In this document: one piece after another, positions 46,624-58,030 of the stretch | Position numbering within the stretch: the stretch's first letter is position 1 | Layout: the number at the start of each line of letters is the position of its first letter | Source: Sipunculus nudus | Taxonomy: Eukaryota; Annelida; Sipuncula; Golfingiida; Sipunculidae | Length of the DNA stretch: 64,000 nt | Assembly: GCA_026874595.1 (NCBI GenBank) | Contig: CM049311.1 | Coordinates: forward strand, 45,447,676-45,511,675 | Direction: 5' to 3' | Program-made: the position numbers and the translations under genes | Notes under the pieces: model-generated | The model's database searches: none | Told to the model about the DNA's origin: nothing | Seen by the model: the letters and a program-made list of their open reading frames with translations, nothing else

Positions 46624-46701
46624 AAATGAAATATAGATTTGAATAGAATATATGAGTTTACTGTGAAATATTATATTTAAATATATTTAAAATATGATTA
46701 A

Positions 46702-46736
<35 letters not shown>

Positions 46737-46766
46737 AAATGTGTCATACAGGCGCCAAAAAGATAT

Positions 46767-46798
<32 letters not shown>

Positions 46799-46803
46799 AA
46801 GAT

Positions 46804-46852
<49 letters not shown>

Positions 46853-46910
46853 GTTGGTGGGTGTGTCGGTGAGTCATCCCCCCCACCCTGGAAGAAAAAT
46901 TGACGCCACG
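46463..46910. mobile_element. Small TIR element enclosing (AT)n microsatellites
   Basis: GGCGTCAAT at 46466-46474 is inverted as ATTGACGCC at 46899-46907, each next to G- or C-rich tracts. Inside are long (AT)n runs at 46569-46620, 46704-46732 and 46763-46850. The two open frames of repeated Tyr-Ile are translations of the AT runs, not genes. Confidence 0.45.
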
Positions 46911-47229
46911 TGTCCCAACCTTCCCCGTGTTTAAAAAAATAATGAGTCCTTGCCGTACATTGTCAGCAACCTTCTGAGAGACTGCAGAGTGTTCAGCAAG
47001 TTGGAGTTTTTTCTGCACACTCTTCCTGCAGCCAATTTTGGCTGCTGCAAATGCACAGCAAAGAATTGGCAAAACATCCACAACCTTATCTTTTTGCTAA
47101 GGGTGTTATGGAGTTAATAATGAATTCTCCCCACACAGAATATCAGGAGTGATCCTTTCAGTGTGAGTGATAACAATGTTGCATAGCCAGCTGATGTACT
47201 GAGTGGACTTTATTCAAGTAAGCATGAAA

Positions 47230-47795
47230 ACTTATATTTTTATTTTTATTTATATCTAGCACATTTTGGCTGATTTGACTTTGAAGATGAAGGTCAAGGT
47301 CATCAGTTTTCCATGTTGTTCGAGAATGGTTGAAACATCTTGTGTATTAAATTTGAGGAAAGAATATGCAGGGGATCAAAAATTATCACATTACCAAGAA
47401 ATCATACCAAAAAATGAGCAATAATTCCACTTATTTGACCTTGAATATCCTGGTCAAGGCTACCGTTTTCAAAACACTTAAGAGAACTTGATAGGAACAA
47501 CTTGTGTATCAAACTTAAGGAAAAAAATATGAAACACTTCAAAATTTATGGGGTTCACAAAAAAAAATTAATTTTGGCTTAACTTGCCTTGAAGGTGAAG
47601 ATCAAGGTCACAAGTCTTCAACTTCTTCTGAGATTGTGGTGGCACCCATTCATATTACAAGTTTCATGAAAAAAATATTGAATATTTCAAAAGTTATCAC
47701 GTTCACAAAAATGACACAGAAGACAACTACAGACGATGATGACCATGACAGACCAAATCCTATATGACTCCCCCAATGGGGGGGTAGTATAATGA
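47230..47795. repeat. Family G tandem repeat, second copy
   Basis: Three diverged units carry GACCTTGAA..AAGGTCAAGG and AACTTGTGTATCAAA phrases, as in 36321-37200. They end with CAGACGATGATGACC and a CCCCC-AAT-GGGGG hairpin near 47770. Confidence 0.55.
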
Positions 47796-47989
47796 GAGAC
47801 AAATTTTGTACTGGGTAGAAAACACAGTTGCATCAGCTATTGCTCCATCTTTCTAAGATAATGGAATAACCATACTCACTTTCGAAAAACAATTAACCAC
47901 AGGAAGGCCTTGGAATAAGCCCATAAAGCAAATACTTTGATAACCCAAGGCTCTACAGCTGCAGAAGTAGTTAACGCAGTTTCATATCA

Positions 47990-48440
47990 AACAAAACTCA
48001 CTTCACCAAAAATCCAGTGTCAATGTTTTAAGGTGTGTTGGCCCTTGCCATCCCTTCAAGGAATGTCCTGCTATCAACCCTGGAACTGTATGTAAACAAA
48101 TGCCACATGAAGGAAAATCATTCAACAAAAAAGGTTTAGAAACCATAGACCCAACTTATCCATGTATAAAAGACAACCTCAGTACGAAAAAATATAATGC
48201 AGACCTCTCCCTAGAGAAGGTAGATGTTGTCTTTTTGGTCCACTCATTGACATATGGCCTCACCACCAACATGAAGACAGGCATACCTGACAAAATATTC
48301 TCTTGGCTACCTGATTGTGGGACACAAAACAAAAAAGTTTTAATTCAGGTAGATTTGACTGGATGTATCAGTCAGGATATTTCAGATATGTTCTTTTTGC
48401 TCAGGAGGTATAACTGGACAGATGAACAGACAATTAACAT
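47990..48440 (+). pseudogene. Possible Gypsy3 gag/protease fragment
   Basis: A degenerate cysteine region near 48010-48110 with CPAINPGTVCKQMPHE recalls a Gypsy gag knuckle, followed by an open stretch to 48440 that I cannot identify. The open frame to 48507 runs into family E, so it is not a gene. It pairs in orientation with the relic at 51515. Confidence 0.35.
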
Positions 48441-48509
48441 AGAAAAACATTTTAAAATGTTTTTTAGCTTTTTCCCCATAAAATTTAAGAACAAGTTCCT
48501 CTTTTAGCC

Positions 48510-51500
48510 TTGGTATTTAGTCACATTTATTCATGCATCCTGGCAATGGAGGCTCACCTTTCCCCCAGGTCAAGGATACCTAATGTGCCACATGTAACTG
48601 CACCACTGGCTCTTACAGACTGAAACTTACCACTGGCTCTTACAGACTAAAACTTGACCTGTTGGAAAATCTGAAATGGTTGGCAGTCTGACAAAGCTAT
48701 TTATAGATACAGAGCATAGCTTGACCTACTGTAAAATCTGACACAGTTGGCAGGTTCTAGATGTCCAGAAGATGTGTCTAGATACATAGTCTAGATGTCT
48801 AGACTGTATCTGGACACCAGGCAGAGCCAGGTCAGTTGCCATGGTGATGTCTGGACTGCACCTTGGTTCACTGATTGACCCCTTGACTTGACATGTTGAA
48901 TCTTGCCGTGCTGCCAAATCTGTTTTCAAACACTGAAAGCCTTTTCCGATTAGCTACACTACTTTTTTAAAGCTGCATTTACCCAATCTATTCTTATAAA
49001 ACTGACAGAACAATACCATAGAACACTAGAATACAGGAAGTCGACAAGCGACTATGTGTATCCGCCAAAATCAGAGTGGAATGGGTGAAGTGAGGCATGG
49101 ATTGAGTGGCAAGGGGAAACAGAGTGAGATGTGTTGCATATTAGCAAGGATGTCTGCAGCCGAAATGTGTTTGTAGGTTGCGCCACCTACCACAAATCAA
49201 GAAAGCTGTCCAAGTTGTATACATATGAAAATTTTAGGCAGAAAAGTCAAACCACTTCAGAGATATGAGTGTTTTTAGCCCACGGCAGACAAACAGACGG
49301 ATGCTGTGCAAAAATGGTTGCAGGTGGCCCCTCCAGTTCTGTGTATGATAAAGAGCTATGTGAGATCTATACACATGCAAAATTTTGGCCCAAACGGTCA
49401 AATGGTTCCCGAGACATGAGCTTGGATGTCTGCAGCGTAAACTAGAATGTAGGTGGCGCTACCCATCATAAAATCAAGAAAGCTGTCCAGGATGGATAAA
49501 CCTGCAAAACTTTAGGCAGTTATGTCAAACCACTACAGAGATACGAGTGATTTTAGCCCCTGGCAGACAAACAGACAGATGCTGTGCAAAAATGAGTGCA
49601 GGTGGCGCCACCAGTTTTGAGTATGAAAAAGAGATATGTGAGATCTATACACATTTAAAATTTTGGCCCAATAGGTCAAACAGTTCCCGAGATAATGAGC
49701 TTGGATGTCTGCAGCGTGAACGTGAATGTAGGTGGCACCACCTGTCATAAAATCAAGAAAGCTATCTAGGATGTATACGCATGCCAAATTTCAGGTGAAT
49801 TAGTCAAACCCATGGCAGATGAACAGATGGACACTGTGCAAACATGGTTGCAGGTGGCGCCACCATTTTTTGTGTATGTTATAAAGCTATCCAAGGGCTA
49901 CATTTGTACAAAATTATTTTCCTGATCAGTCAAACATTTCCCGAGATATGTGGGTTTATGTATGGAAACAGATGCACAAATGGATGCTGGGCAGAGAGGA
50001 AAGGTCAGAGGTCAACGCAAATTTGGTTAGGCACAAGTTCACATGTGACCCGATAATTGGTGCACCAATTTTTTCAGAAAAATCCGTCCAGCAGTCTCAG
50101 AGGAGTTCTCCGGAAACGAACGCGGCAGCGGTGGCGGAACCCGGACAAGAACTTAGTATCTGCAAAACTTCATTTTGGCGGATACATATATCGTAAAGTT
50201 TAAACCAATAAGCTTAACAGTTTCTTAAAAAAACAGTGTATAAGTTAGAAGAGTCTAAATTTACATTTTTGCTTGTAAAAACAGACCAATGTAGGTGGCG
50301 CCACCAGCACCTCAATTTCAGATATGACTCATATGACATCACTGGCATAAAATTTGGTGATGACACCTCCAGCTGTTTCTGAGATTTTATGTTTAGTATG
50401 CTTTTTTGCACAGATGACAAAGTTAAAACTCCTGTTACTTGGCCAAAAATCACCAAACTGGAGCCATTCAAACAAATTTGTGAGAGATTGTTCTAAGGAT
50501 CATTTCTGTCAAATATTGGACAATTTGGCTGGAAAGTTTCAGAGAAGAAGATTTTTAAATGTTTTTGAGCTTTTCCCCTAAGAAAATGCAGATAGCCAAA
50601 AAATAAGCAAAATCCAATAGTGTTTTTTAGGCGACTTATTTTTTGCATAAAATTTGGTGATGCCAAATCCTGCCATGTTTAAGATTAAATTGGGTAAAGT
50701 ACAGATGACAGAAGATGGATGATGGATGACACCACATCATCTTTTTTAACTTTTCCTGTATAAAATCTAAGAAAATCACTGAATCAAAACCATTTGAACA
50801 TATTTGAATTATCAACATCTAAGGATCATTCCTGTGTGAGATTAAAGAATTTGACCTAGTGGGTTTTGAGAAGAAGATCTTTGTAGCCACTGAGCAGAAA
50901 TGGACTGCTATAACATTTGACTATATTTAGCTTCCCATTACTCGGCCAAAAGTCATTGATCAGAGACCATTTGAACAAACTTAAGAAAGCACTACCCTAG
51001 GAGCATTTCTGTGTGATATTAAAACAATTTGGCTTTACGCATTTAGAGAAGAAATTTTTTGTAGCCCTTAAGTGACCAACATTAACATAAAATTTGATGA
51101 TGATAGCTCCAGCCATTTCTGAGATTGTAATTTTAGCATGCAAATGACTAAGTTCAACTTCCTGTAACTCAGTCAAAAATCACCGAACTGGAACCATTCG
51201 AACAAACTTGAGAGAGATTGTTCTAGGGAACATATCTGTGAAATATTGGACAATTTGGCTGTACAGTTTCAGAGAAGATTTTTAAAGCTTTTTTAGCTTC
51301 TTCTCTATAAAATCTAAATTAATGCAGATACCTAATAAAAAGCTCTAGGGCACCAAGTTTCACATGTAACTAATTCTTATATATAATTTGGAGCTGCTGG
51401 CTCCAACAGTTTCTGACTTTAAAGCCCATGGATGGCGGACAGCCAGGCTTGGACGGCGGATGGCGGACGGATGACGCTGGCCATCACATAGGCTCACAGG

Positions 51501-51512
51501 TTCCCTAAAAAA
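48510..51512 (+). repeat. Family E element, copy b, interrupted by element A
   Basis: 48760-49025 and 50188-51512 match copy a. The right end is CTCACAGGTTCCCTAAAA after GGACGGATGACGC. Element A splits it after CATAGAAC; removing A gives a 21-base junction the same length as in copy a. It has the palindrome at 50294-50305. The left edge is uncertain. Confidence 0.6.
49026..50187 (-). mobile_element. Helitron-like element A, copy 5 (full length)
   Basis: A|CTAG at 49025-49029, hairpin AGTCG-ACAAG-CGACT (49039-49053), then TGTATCCGCCAAAAT (49057-49071). The same 15 bases are inverted at 50172-50186 as the outer arm of the terminal hairpin, whose inner arm starts GTATCTGC at 50156. The palindrome is at 49601 and 49853. 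About 1.16 kb, no genes. Confidence 0.72.
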
Positions 51513-51514
51513 TG

Positions 51515-52520
51515 ACCTTAATTGCCAAGATTATGCCATATACAGGCAGTGCAATCTGTCCAAAAGGCAAAAAGAACTTTGCATTTGAAGGGGTTAGCTC
51601 ATTCAGTGCATTAGATTTTGATATAATAGATCCAAAAGACATCCCTGCCATTCCCTGGTAAACCAGTCCTTCTCAGTGAGATGGATGGCCAGAAACTAGG
51701 CCCAATACAGTTCCACAAATACAGTTATCGTCTCTCTGACATCCGACATAATGCATCCAAAGTTTGACTATGTACATGCCACATTAGTAACCACTTGCAG
51801 AGCAGGAGAGTTGGGAACTATCTCTCCGAAACTTATCCCTTGCAAGATCACTTAAAAGTCCTACCTTCGGAGAGAACTTTAGGGGTTTTGGTAATATATG
51901 AAATCCTCTTCACCTTACAAAAGATGAAGAATCAAAAGATCTTACAACAATATACACACACCAAGTGCCGGCTACCATGTAGAGTCAGTTGTGCACCAGA
52001 AGCGTTCCAGGAGTCACAGAGGGCTTGAAAGGAGTCTTCAGCAGCGCTGATATTGTGCTTGTGGTAGACCAAAGGGAAACTCAAGAAGAAGCCAATATTA
52101 ACCACAATAATGTACAGGTCACAAGAATGGAATCTGAAATGGATTTGCCAAAAAGTTTAGTTCAATAGTTCAAGCTACCAAAGAATGCATCTTTGAGCAA
52201 CATTTATCCATTAAACGGCATTAAACCTGACCCAGAGAAGGTGAGAACAACAAAGGATATACCCACTCAAACTACATAGGAGATGCAGCATGGATTTTTG
52301 GTATTGTAAACTATCTTAGTAGCTTCTGTCTATATCTCTCACAAGCCATCAAACCACTCAGTGACTTATCAAAACAGAATCATGAGTTTATGTGGTCTCC
52401 AATCCAATAGTAAAACTTCCAAATGATTAAGAAATTAATCACCACAGCCCCTTGATTGGCACACTTTGACTCAACTGAAGCTATCATGTGTGAAACCTTA
52501 TGTTCTGGCCTGTCATGAAG
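51515..52520 (+). pseudogene. Gypsy3 retrotransposon relic, RT to RNase H
   Basis: In broken frames: an RT segment near 52040-52110 (SADIVLVVD, RETQEEAN), INGIKPDPEKV at about 52210-52245, a connection-region phrase near 52290-52340, FMWSPIQ near 52390, and RNase H start LAHFDSTEA near 52465. The family match is clear; the element is dead. E and A elements lie between this and the 48-kb fragment. Confidence 0.65.
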
Positions 52521-54375
52521 GCACATGTTAGGTTAACATGTCAGTCCTGCAGCAGGTGTCCACATCATGGTTTGCATAATCCTTCCAGCCATTTCTTCGA
52601 AGGGAAGAAATACATACAGGTTTTCAGCTGATATTCTTGCCTGTCATATAACATTTAACAATACAAATCAGTGATTGCTTTCAAAACCTTCATTTTATGA
52701 AGGGTTGCAAACAACCCCTTTTGGTGTCTGAGAAGCTACCTTGGGTGTGACTGTTTTTCCAGCCCTGGGTTTGTTTTGGATTGCATGGCTCATTTGGGTA
52801 GGCTTTAGTTGAGTCATCAAGATGAACTCAACTTGAGTCCTCACTGTCAAGTTGTGCTGGGGGCATGAATAATGATAAATTCAACTCGAGTCTACACTGT
52901 CCAAGGGGTACGTGGCATGTGGTTTGTAGTCTCTAGTTGAGTAATAAAGATCACATCGACTAGAGTACGCACACTCAAGGGATGTTTTGTACAGGAGGGC
53001 AAGTCCAAAGTTGAGTGATTAAAACTGATTATACTTTAGATTAAATTAAATAAATGGCAAAAACTTGCCAACCGTAGCCACAATTAAACAGTTCAACATG
53101 ATGAAGCCTGCAGACAAAACACTGCCTGAAGATACATAATCCTCTACCATGCTTCAAAGTGTGGTTCTTTCCAACATGCCTTCTAAAACAACAGAAATCC
53201 ACACCCTCCCCAAAAACACAAGATAGCACCAAAACACCAGCCATGACAAGGTCTGGAAGAATTGTGAAATCAGTGCAGAGAATGGACCTTTGAGACAGGA
53301 TCAGAATAAAAACAGGCTTTAGGGTAATCTACCCCAGTGATAGCCCAATGCTTTATAAACTTAATATGGCCTTTTTTATTTAAATGTAATTTGTTTTAAT
53401 GGACTTTAATACAAAGATGTTGATTGAACCATTCTTATTCACATGCATGTGCATAACTCAAGCTTAAATAAAACATAACCAAGTTTCTTAAAATATGCGC
53501 ACATTTTTTCTTTTATTACACTTAACTGGTTTGTGACCAGTTCCCCTTTGATACAGATGAGAGAACGGCTATGAAAAATAGGCTTAATGAAGCAATGAAG
53601 TGGGAACAAATCTGAAGTATGAAAAGACCTATTTTTTAGTAGAGCAAGGCCTCTCATGAGTAAAGATAACTAAGCCCTGCTGAAATTGTTTAGACAAGGC
53701 CAGAATGTATGGGATTGATATTCCTTAATGTGAGATCATGAGACAAAGGTTACCAAAGGTTAATTGCTTGCACCTCTACTCTCAATTAAAGACACTTGTA
53801 CAGCATGTCTGATGAGCACACACAGACTAGCACAAAACATTTTATTTAACATTTTCAATAATTTGCACAGATGTTAAAACATAACCTTTCCTCTTAACAT
53901 TTTTGAAAAAAGATGCATAATAATTCATTGATATAAGAAAATAATTAGAGAAACTTAAAAAAAACTGACAGGTTTTTGTTGTATAATTTTAATGTGATGC
54001 TGTAAAAAAAGCAAAATTTAATATAAATTAAAACAGTATCATTCTCTTTTTAATTGTAGCTCTGTCAAAAGGAAAATATCTGTCTAAAAAGAAATATTTT
54101 AATACATTCTAAGAATGCTATGAGATTTTTATTTTGTTTTATATGTAATTATATAAACACATAAGAAATTTGAAGAAAAAAATAATATGCTCTGACAAAT
54201 TACAACATGATTTTATTTTAACAAATTCTTAAGAATATTTTTGCAAACGTTTTATTTATTTTTTAACCATAGGCCTACATTTCTATGTTTTCAAAATGTT
54301 TTGGATGTTTAAGCATTTTCTATACATTTTCATAACCTTTTTCTTTGCTAACTGTGCAAAACTAGATTAAGTCAT
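52521..54375. other. AT-rich DNA with a short tandem at 52800-53030
   Basis: Three diverged 70-80 bp units contain TTGAGT(A/C)AT(A/C)AAGAT, then AACT(T/C)GAGT or a variant, then CACTGTCAAG-like text. No gene is supported. Confidence 0.35.
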
Positions 54376-54379
54376 CTCA

Positions 54380-55240
54380 TCAGCTCTGAGAGAGCTTTTG
54401 CCGGTGAATGGTGGATCAAGTGCTGACACCTACACTGCTTTGACTGAACAATTGACGTACGTGACCGACACAGAACGCACGAGCGAAGACTTGCAGGATG
54501 TTCGCTTCTCTCTCACTCTCAGTGCGTCTGGATGTGCGCCAACACAGTTACCCGCCTCGAATCAAGTAATCCATATGAAACAATCAATATTACAGAACAC
54601 CTATCACAATATGTCAATAAAACGGGCCGCCAGTCACCACGAACACCGGCGAACACATCCCGCAACACCAGTGAAAGCCATCGCATTGTTCACTTACCTC
54701 GTTTTGTGCCCATGCGGGCTTTTCGTATTGAATTATGCCCGTTTACTCAATATGCTAATCAGGTGACACGTCAGCCCGCTTGTCAAAGGGAAATTCCGGG
54801 GGAAATCACGTGGTGTTGTTGGGCGCATTGAAGGAAAAGGGGAAATTATTAATCACGTGACAACCAAGCGCCATTTAATGCCTACATGACCTCCTGACCC
54901 TTATTACCAAGTCAGACATCCAAAATGGCGACAGACAGCACGCATGGCGTGAGGCTGAGTAAAGTAAGTGCACTGATATTCCCTAACATGGTTTGTAATG
55001 CAAGCCTGTAGCATCTGAGCGTGTTGAATATTTCGCAGTTATCTGTAAACACAGCGGTGTCCATGTGTTCATGTGAGCCGCCGAAAAAGCGGACAACTCG
55101 ATGAGAGGGGGACCGACGTTCTGTTTGAACAGCAAACAACCGCGACCCAAAAGGGGGGGGGGGGGGGGGGGTTGACGTAAAACCCAAGGCCAAGGGGGGC
55201 GTGACGTAAAGGACTGTCAGTAACAGAGTTTCCCTATTAA
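54380..55240 (+). promoter_or_regulatory. CpG-rich promoter-like region
   Basis: CpG density rises sharply. It holds two E-boxes (CACGTG at 54807-54812 and 54854-54859), a kappaB consensus GGGAAATTCC (54788-54797) and two TGACGTAA CRE-like sites (55173-55180, 55202-55209). CAAAATGGCGAC at the putative start resembles a YY1 site. No strong TATA box is seen near the ATG. A G run of about 20 lies at 55153-55171. These are motif observations without expression data. Confidence 0.4.
54925..54963 (+). CDS. Candidate short first coding exon, unknown gene
   Basis: ATG at 54925 in strong context (A at -3, G at +4) opens 13 codons (MATDSTHGVRLSK) ending exactly at a consensus donor AAA|GTAAGT. It sits at the downstream side of the CpG-rich block. 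I do not recognise the protein and see no second exon within the following kilobases, so the gene would continue right. It could be chance, but start context, donor and promoter-like setting coincide. Confidence 0.38.
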
Positions 55241-56062
55241 ATGGTTGAGTGCAACAGTTTAATTCATTACATAAGTTAAAATGAGATTTTTATGTCTCCA
55301 GCAGTATATTTATTCTAATGCTAATAGTTATACTACTAATAGGTTTAATTTCAAACATTTTATATTAAAGCCTTTATTAAGATTATTAGATATAAGGCAT
55401 ATCAGGAATTAGTTATTAACTGGATTTTTAGCTATACCGGTAGTGATTTTTTCTAAAAAAAAATTATTTGAATATACCGATATTGTTATAGTTTTCAACT
55501 GTAAATAATTTAATCTTATATTATAAATTTTAACAAATAAGGCCATGATAGAAGGCACTTTTTGCAAATAATTTAAATGTTTTGAATCTGTTATCTCTTG
55601 AATTTTTAACATGGATGATTTTTTTAAATGAAAGAAATGAAATTTTTACAAATGCAATACAATCTGTAATGCCTATAGTTACAGTTGCTGTTGCCCTTAC
55701 ATTTTACAAACAATGGTGTTGAAAAATATTAAGCTTATCCTTTTTTCCATATATACTACTACTAGGTCTTGTGAGCCCTGTGGTCATCATATTCATCACA
55801 TAGATCAAAGATGGCAGTGGATATAATCTTTTATACTTAAAAATGTAGAGCTGCATGTTTTTACAGACCTTTTTTAAAGATTTATGAGACCATGATAGTC
55901 TGATGAGGCTGACCTGAAGTGATCATGATAAGTTATTATGCTCCAACACAAACATACACAATTAGTATTAGGAGCTTGTTTATATATGTATATATAGATG
56001 ATTTAGGGATTCAATTGTGCCTCATCTGTTAATCTTACAAGTTACTCTTCTTAAATAATAAG
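55241..56062. other. AT-rich DNA, no feature seen
   Basis: No reading frame or repeat is recognised. If 54925 is a first exon, this is intron. Confidence 0.4.
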
Positions 56063-56140
56063 TACAATGGAACCTGCCTTGCGACCACCCCACCATTATG
56101 ACCACCCTAAATTACGACCACTTCTCTTGGCCCCAAAATT
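56063..56140. repeat. Pogo-like element end
   Basis: TACAATGGAACCTGCC followed by repeated GACCACC words. A related piece with both GACCA words and an inverted end GGGGTTCCACTGTA lies at 59320-59419. It probably represents two decayed members of one non-autonomous TA-target family. Confidence 0.4.
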
Positions 56141-56930
56141 TTTAGCTCAGCTGACTATAAGTCATCTGAGCTATATTCGTGGTCCATTGTCCGTCGTCTG
56201 TCCGTCTGTCCGTCCGTCCGTAGATGTGGCACATTTTGACACTGTAAGACCTAGGAATCCAAAATTCAGCATAATGTTAGATGTCCCCAAGATCTCCTAC
56301 CAAGCCGAAAACTGGGTCTTTTCGACTTCGTTCCTTTGAGAAATTAAGGAAAAACCTCAATTTTTTATTAAAAACCTATTTTCACACTTCAGGACTGCCT
56401 AATATCAAAACCACTCATCTGTTTTTCCTCATATTTACCATAAATATTCCTCTATATAGTTCCTATGTACATTCAAGAAATTATGTCTGTATTATATAAT
56501 TTAAAAAAGTTATGGACCCAAACATAATGCATTTTGTAAAAAATCAGGAAAGATATTTGATCACTTAACACAAAACATGTTAAAGCTATGGACCTTTTTT
56601 CCAGTAATATAACTTTAATTAATCAAAATTAAATTGTATACCCAAAATTAGATGAAAATCTTTTAAATTTTTTAAAATATTAATAAAAATAAAAAATTGG
56701 TACTTTAAATTTTGCCCACCTTTGACCATGGCACGTTTTTTTCCTGTAAGTACTGTAGATTTAATTTTCACAGCATGTTTTTGTTACCTTTTCAACGGTT
56801 AACACCAAAAATTTGAAATCAGTTGATCAAAAACTGTAGATTTTATTCAAGTTTTCAAGCACCATGTATCATATTGTTTACATCAAGCTATTGTTATGCA
56901 GTTTGCAAGAGCTCAGCTCCCCAGCTTCAG
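56141..56930 (-). repeat. Family B, inverted copy 3, with terminal hairpin
   Basis: It begins with a 31-base hairpin at 56143-56173 (14-base arms starting TAGCTCAG, one mismatch, loop ATA), then CCGTCxGTC words and the B body in reverse. It ends near AGCTCAGCT at 56911, which may be the inverse terminal word. Confidence 0.65.
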
Positions 56931-56934
56931 TTTT

Positions 56935-57480
56935 TAGTTCCTTAAATTCGGCATACAGCTAGATGTCTCCAAAATCCCCTACCATGCCAAGAATTTGGTC
57001 ACTAGGACTTAATACCTTTGAGATATTAATGAAAAACTTCATTTTTCAGTTAAAAACCCATTGTTACACTTCAATACTGCCTAATATCAAAACCACTGAT
57101 CTGACTTTAATCATATATAATATACATGTTTTTCTATACATGTGCACATGCCAGAAATGATGTCAGTATTGCGTAATTGTTTTAAGTTATGGGCCCAAAC
57201 ATAATGCACTTTGTAAAAAATCAAGAAATATATTTACTCCCTTAACAAGGGGATTGCTGAAGCTAGAGATTTTTTGTCAGGGATGTAACATTATTTAATC
57301 AAGATTCAATTGAATACCCAAAATTAGTTATGAATTTTTCAAATTTTATAAGTTATTAGTATAAATGTAAAATTAGTAACTGAAATTTTGCCCAACTTTG
57401 ACCATGGCACGTTTGTTTCCTGTGAGCACTGTTGATATAATTTTCATATCATGCACGCATAAGGATTTCAGCTTTTAAGT
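56935..57480 (-). repeat. Family B, inverted copy 4, lacking the hairpin end
   Basis: It starts within the body (GATGTCTCCAAAATCCCCTACC) and continues to the CACAGG-type text near 57420. It lies in tandem with copy 3. Confidence 0.6.
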
Positions 57481-57519
57481 TTAGAAAGCTGAAAGAAATT
57501 GGCCAAAAATTGTAGCTTT

Positions 57520-58030
57520 TATTAATGTTTTTATGAGACCCTGTCAGACTTTGGCACTCTCCAACCCCTCTTGAGTCACCTGTATGTTGACCTTGTTGAA
57601 CTTTCAGCAAATTATGCATGCTTGAGGCGAGGCATACATGGGAATCCAGGCAGCTTATGGCCAGCAACAGTTGATCCAGGTGTCCAACCCAACTCATCTA
57701 GTAGTTTTAACCAACTACATAACAATAAACAATAAATTAATAAATTTTTATTGGTTTTTAATAAAAAATTAAAGAAAAATAGAAAAGGAATTTGTTAGTT
57801 TACAATAACAGGAAATTAACTTGCAGTTACTGATGATATAAGAATCTTGTATCGATGGATAGAATGTCACGTATTCCAAATAACACCATGCAGTCACCTA
57901 TGGTATTTTTCAGTTCAATTTTAATGATAAAGAAGTAAATCATATCATTCATTACTAATCATTAGGGATCATATGATGGAAATTAATGATAGACAAAGAT
58001 GCAGTTGATAATATTAATCTAGATTCCTAC
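57520..58030 (+). repeat. Duplicated segment, copy 1, with exon-like frame
   Basis: It matches 61140-61660 over several hundred bases, including TCCAAATxACACCATGCAGTC and ATAGACAA(A/G)GATGCAGTTGAT. An acceptor-like TTGAACTTTCAG ends at 57607. The following frame has 41 codons from 57610, starting NYACLRRGIHGNPGSLWP, to TAA at 57733. I do not recognise a domain. Confidence 0.5.

Noticed and set aside
46698-47081. 127-codon minus-strand and 69-codon plus-strand frames rich in Tyr-Ile
   Set aside because: They are low-complexity translations of (AT)n tracts.
47104-47115. TGTTATGGAGT as another end of element X
   Set aside because: Only 11 bases match and the sequence diverges immediately; likely chance.
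48100-48507. 135-codon plus-strand frame
   Set aside because: Its end runs into the family E repeat and no domain is recognisable. At most it is a fragment of the Gypsy3 relic, not a host gene.
53041-53244. Cys/His-containing 67-codon minus-strand frame as a zinc-finger exon
   Set aside because: The spacing does not fit a C2H2 or other finger, and there are no splice signals or conserved context.
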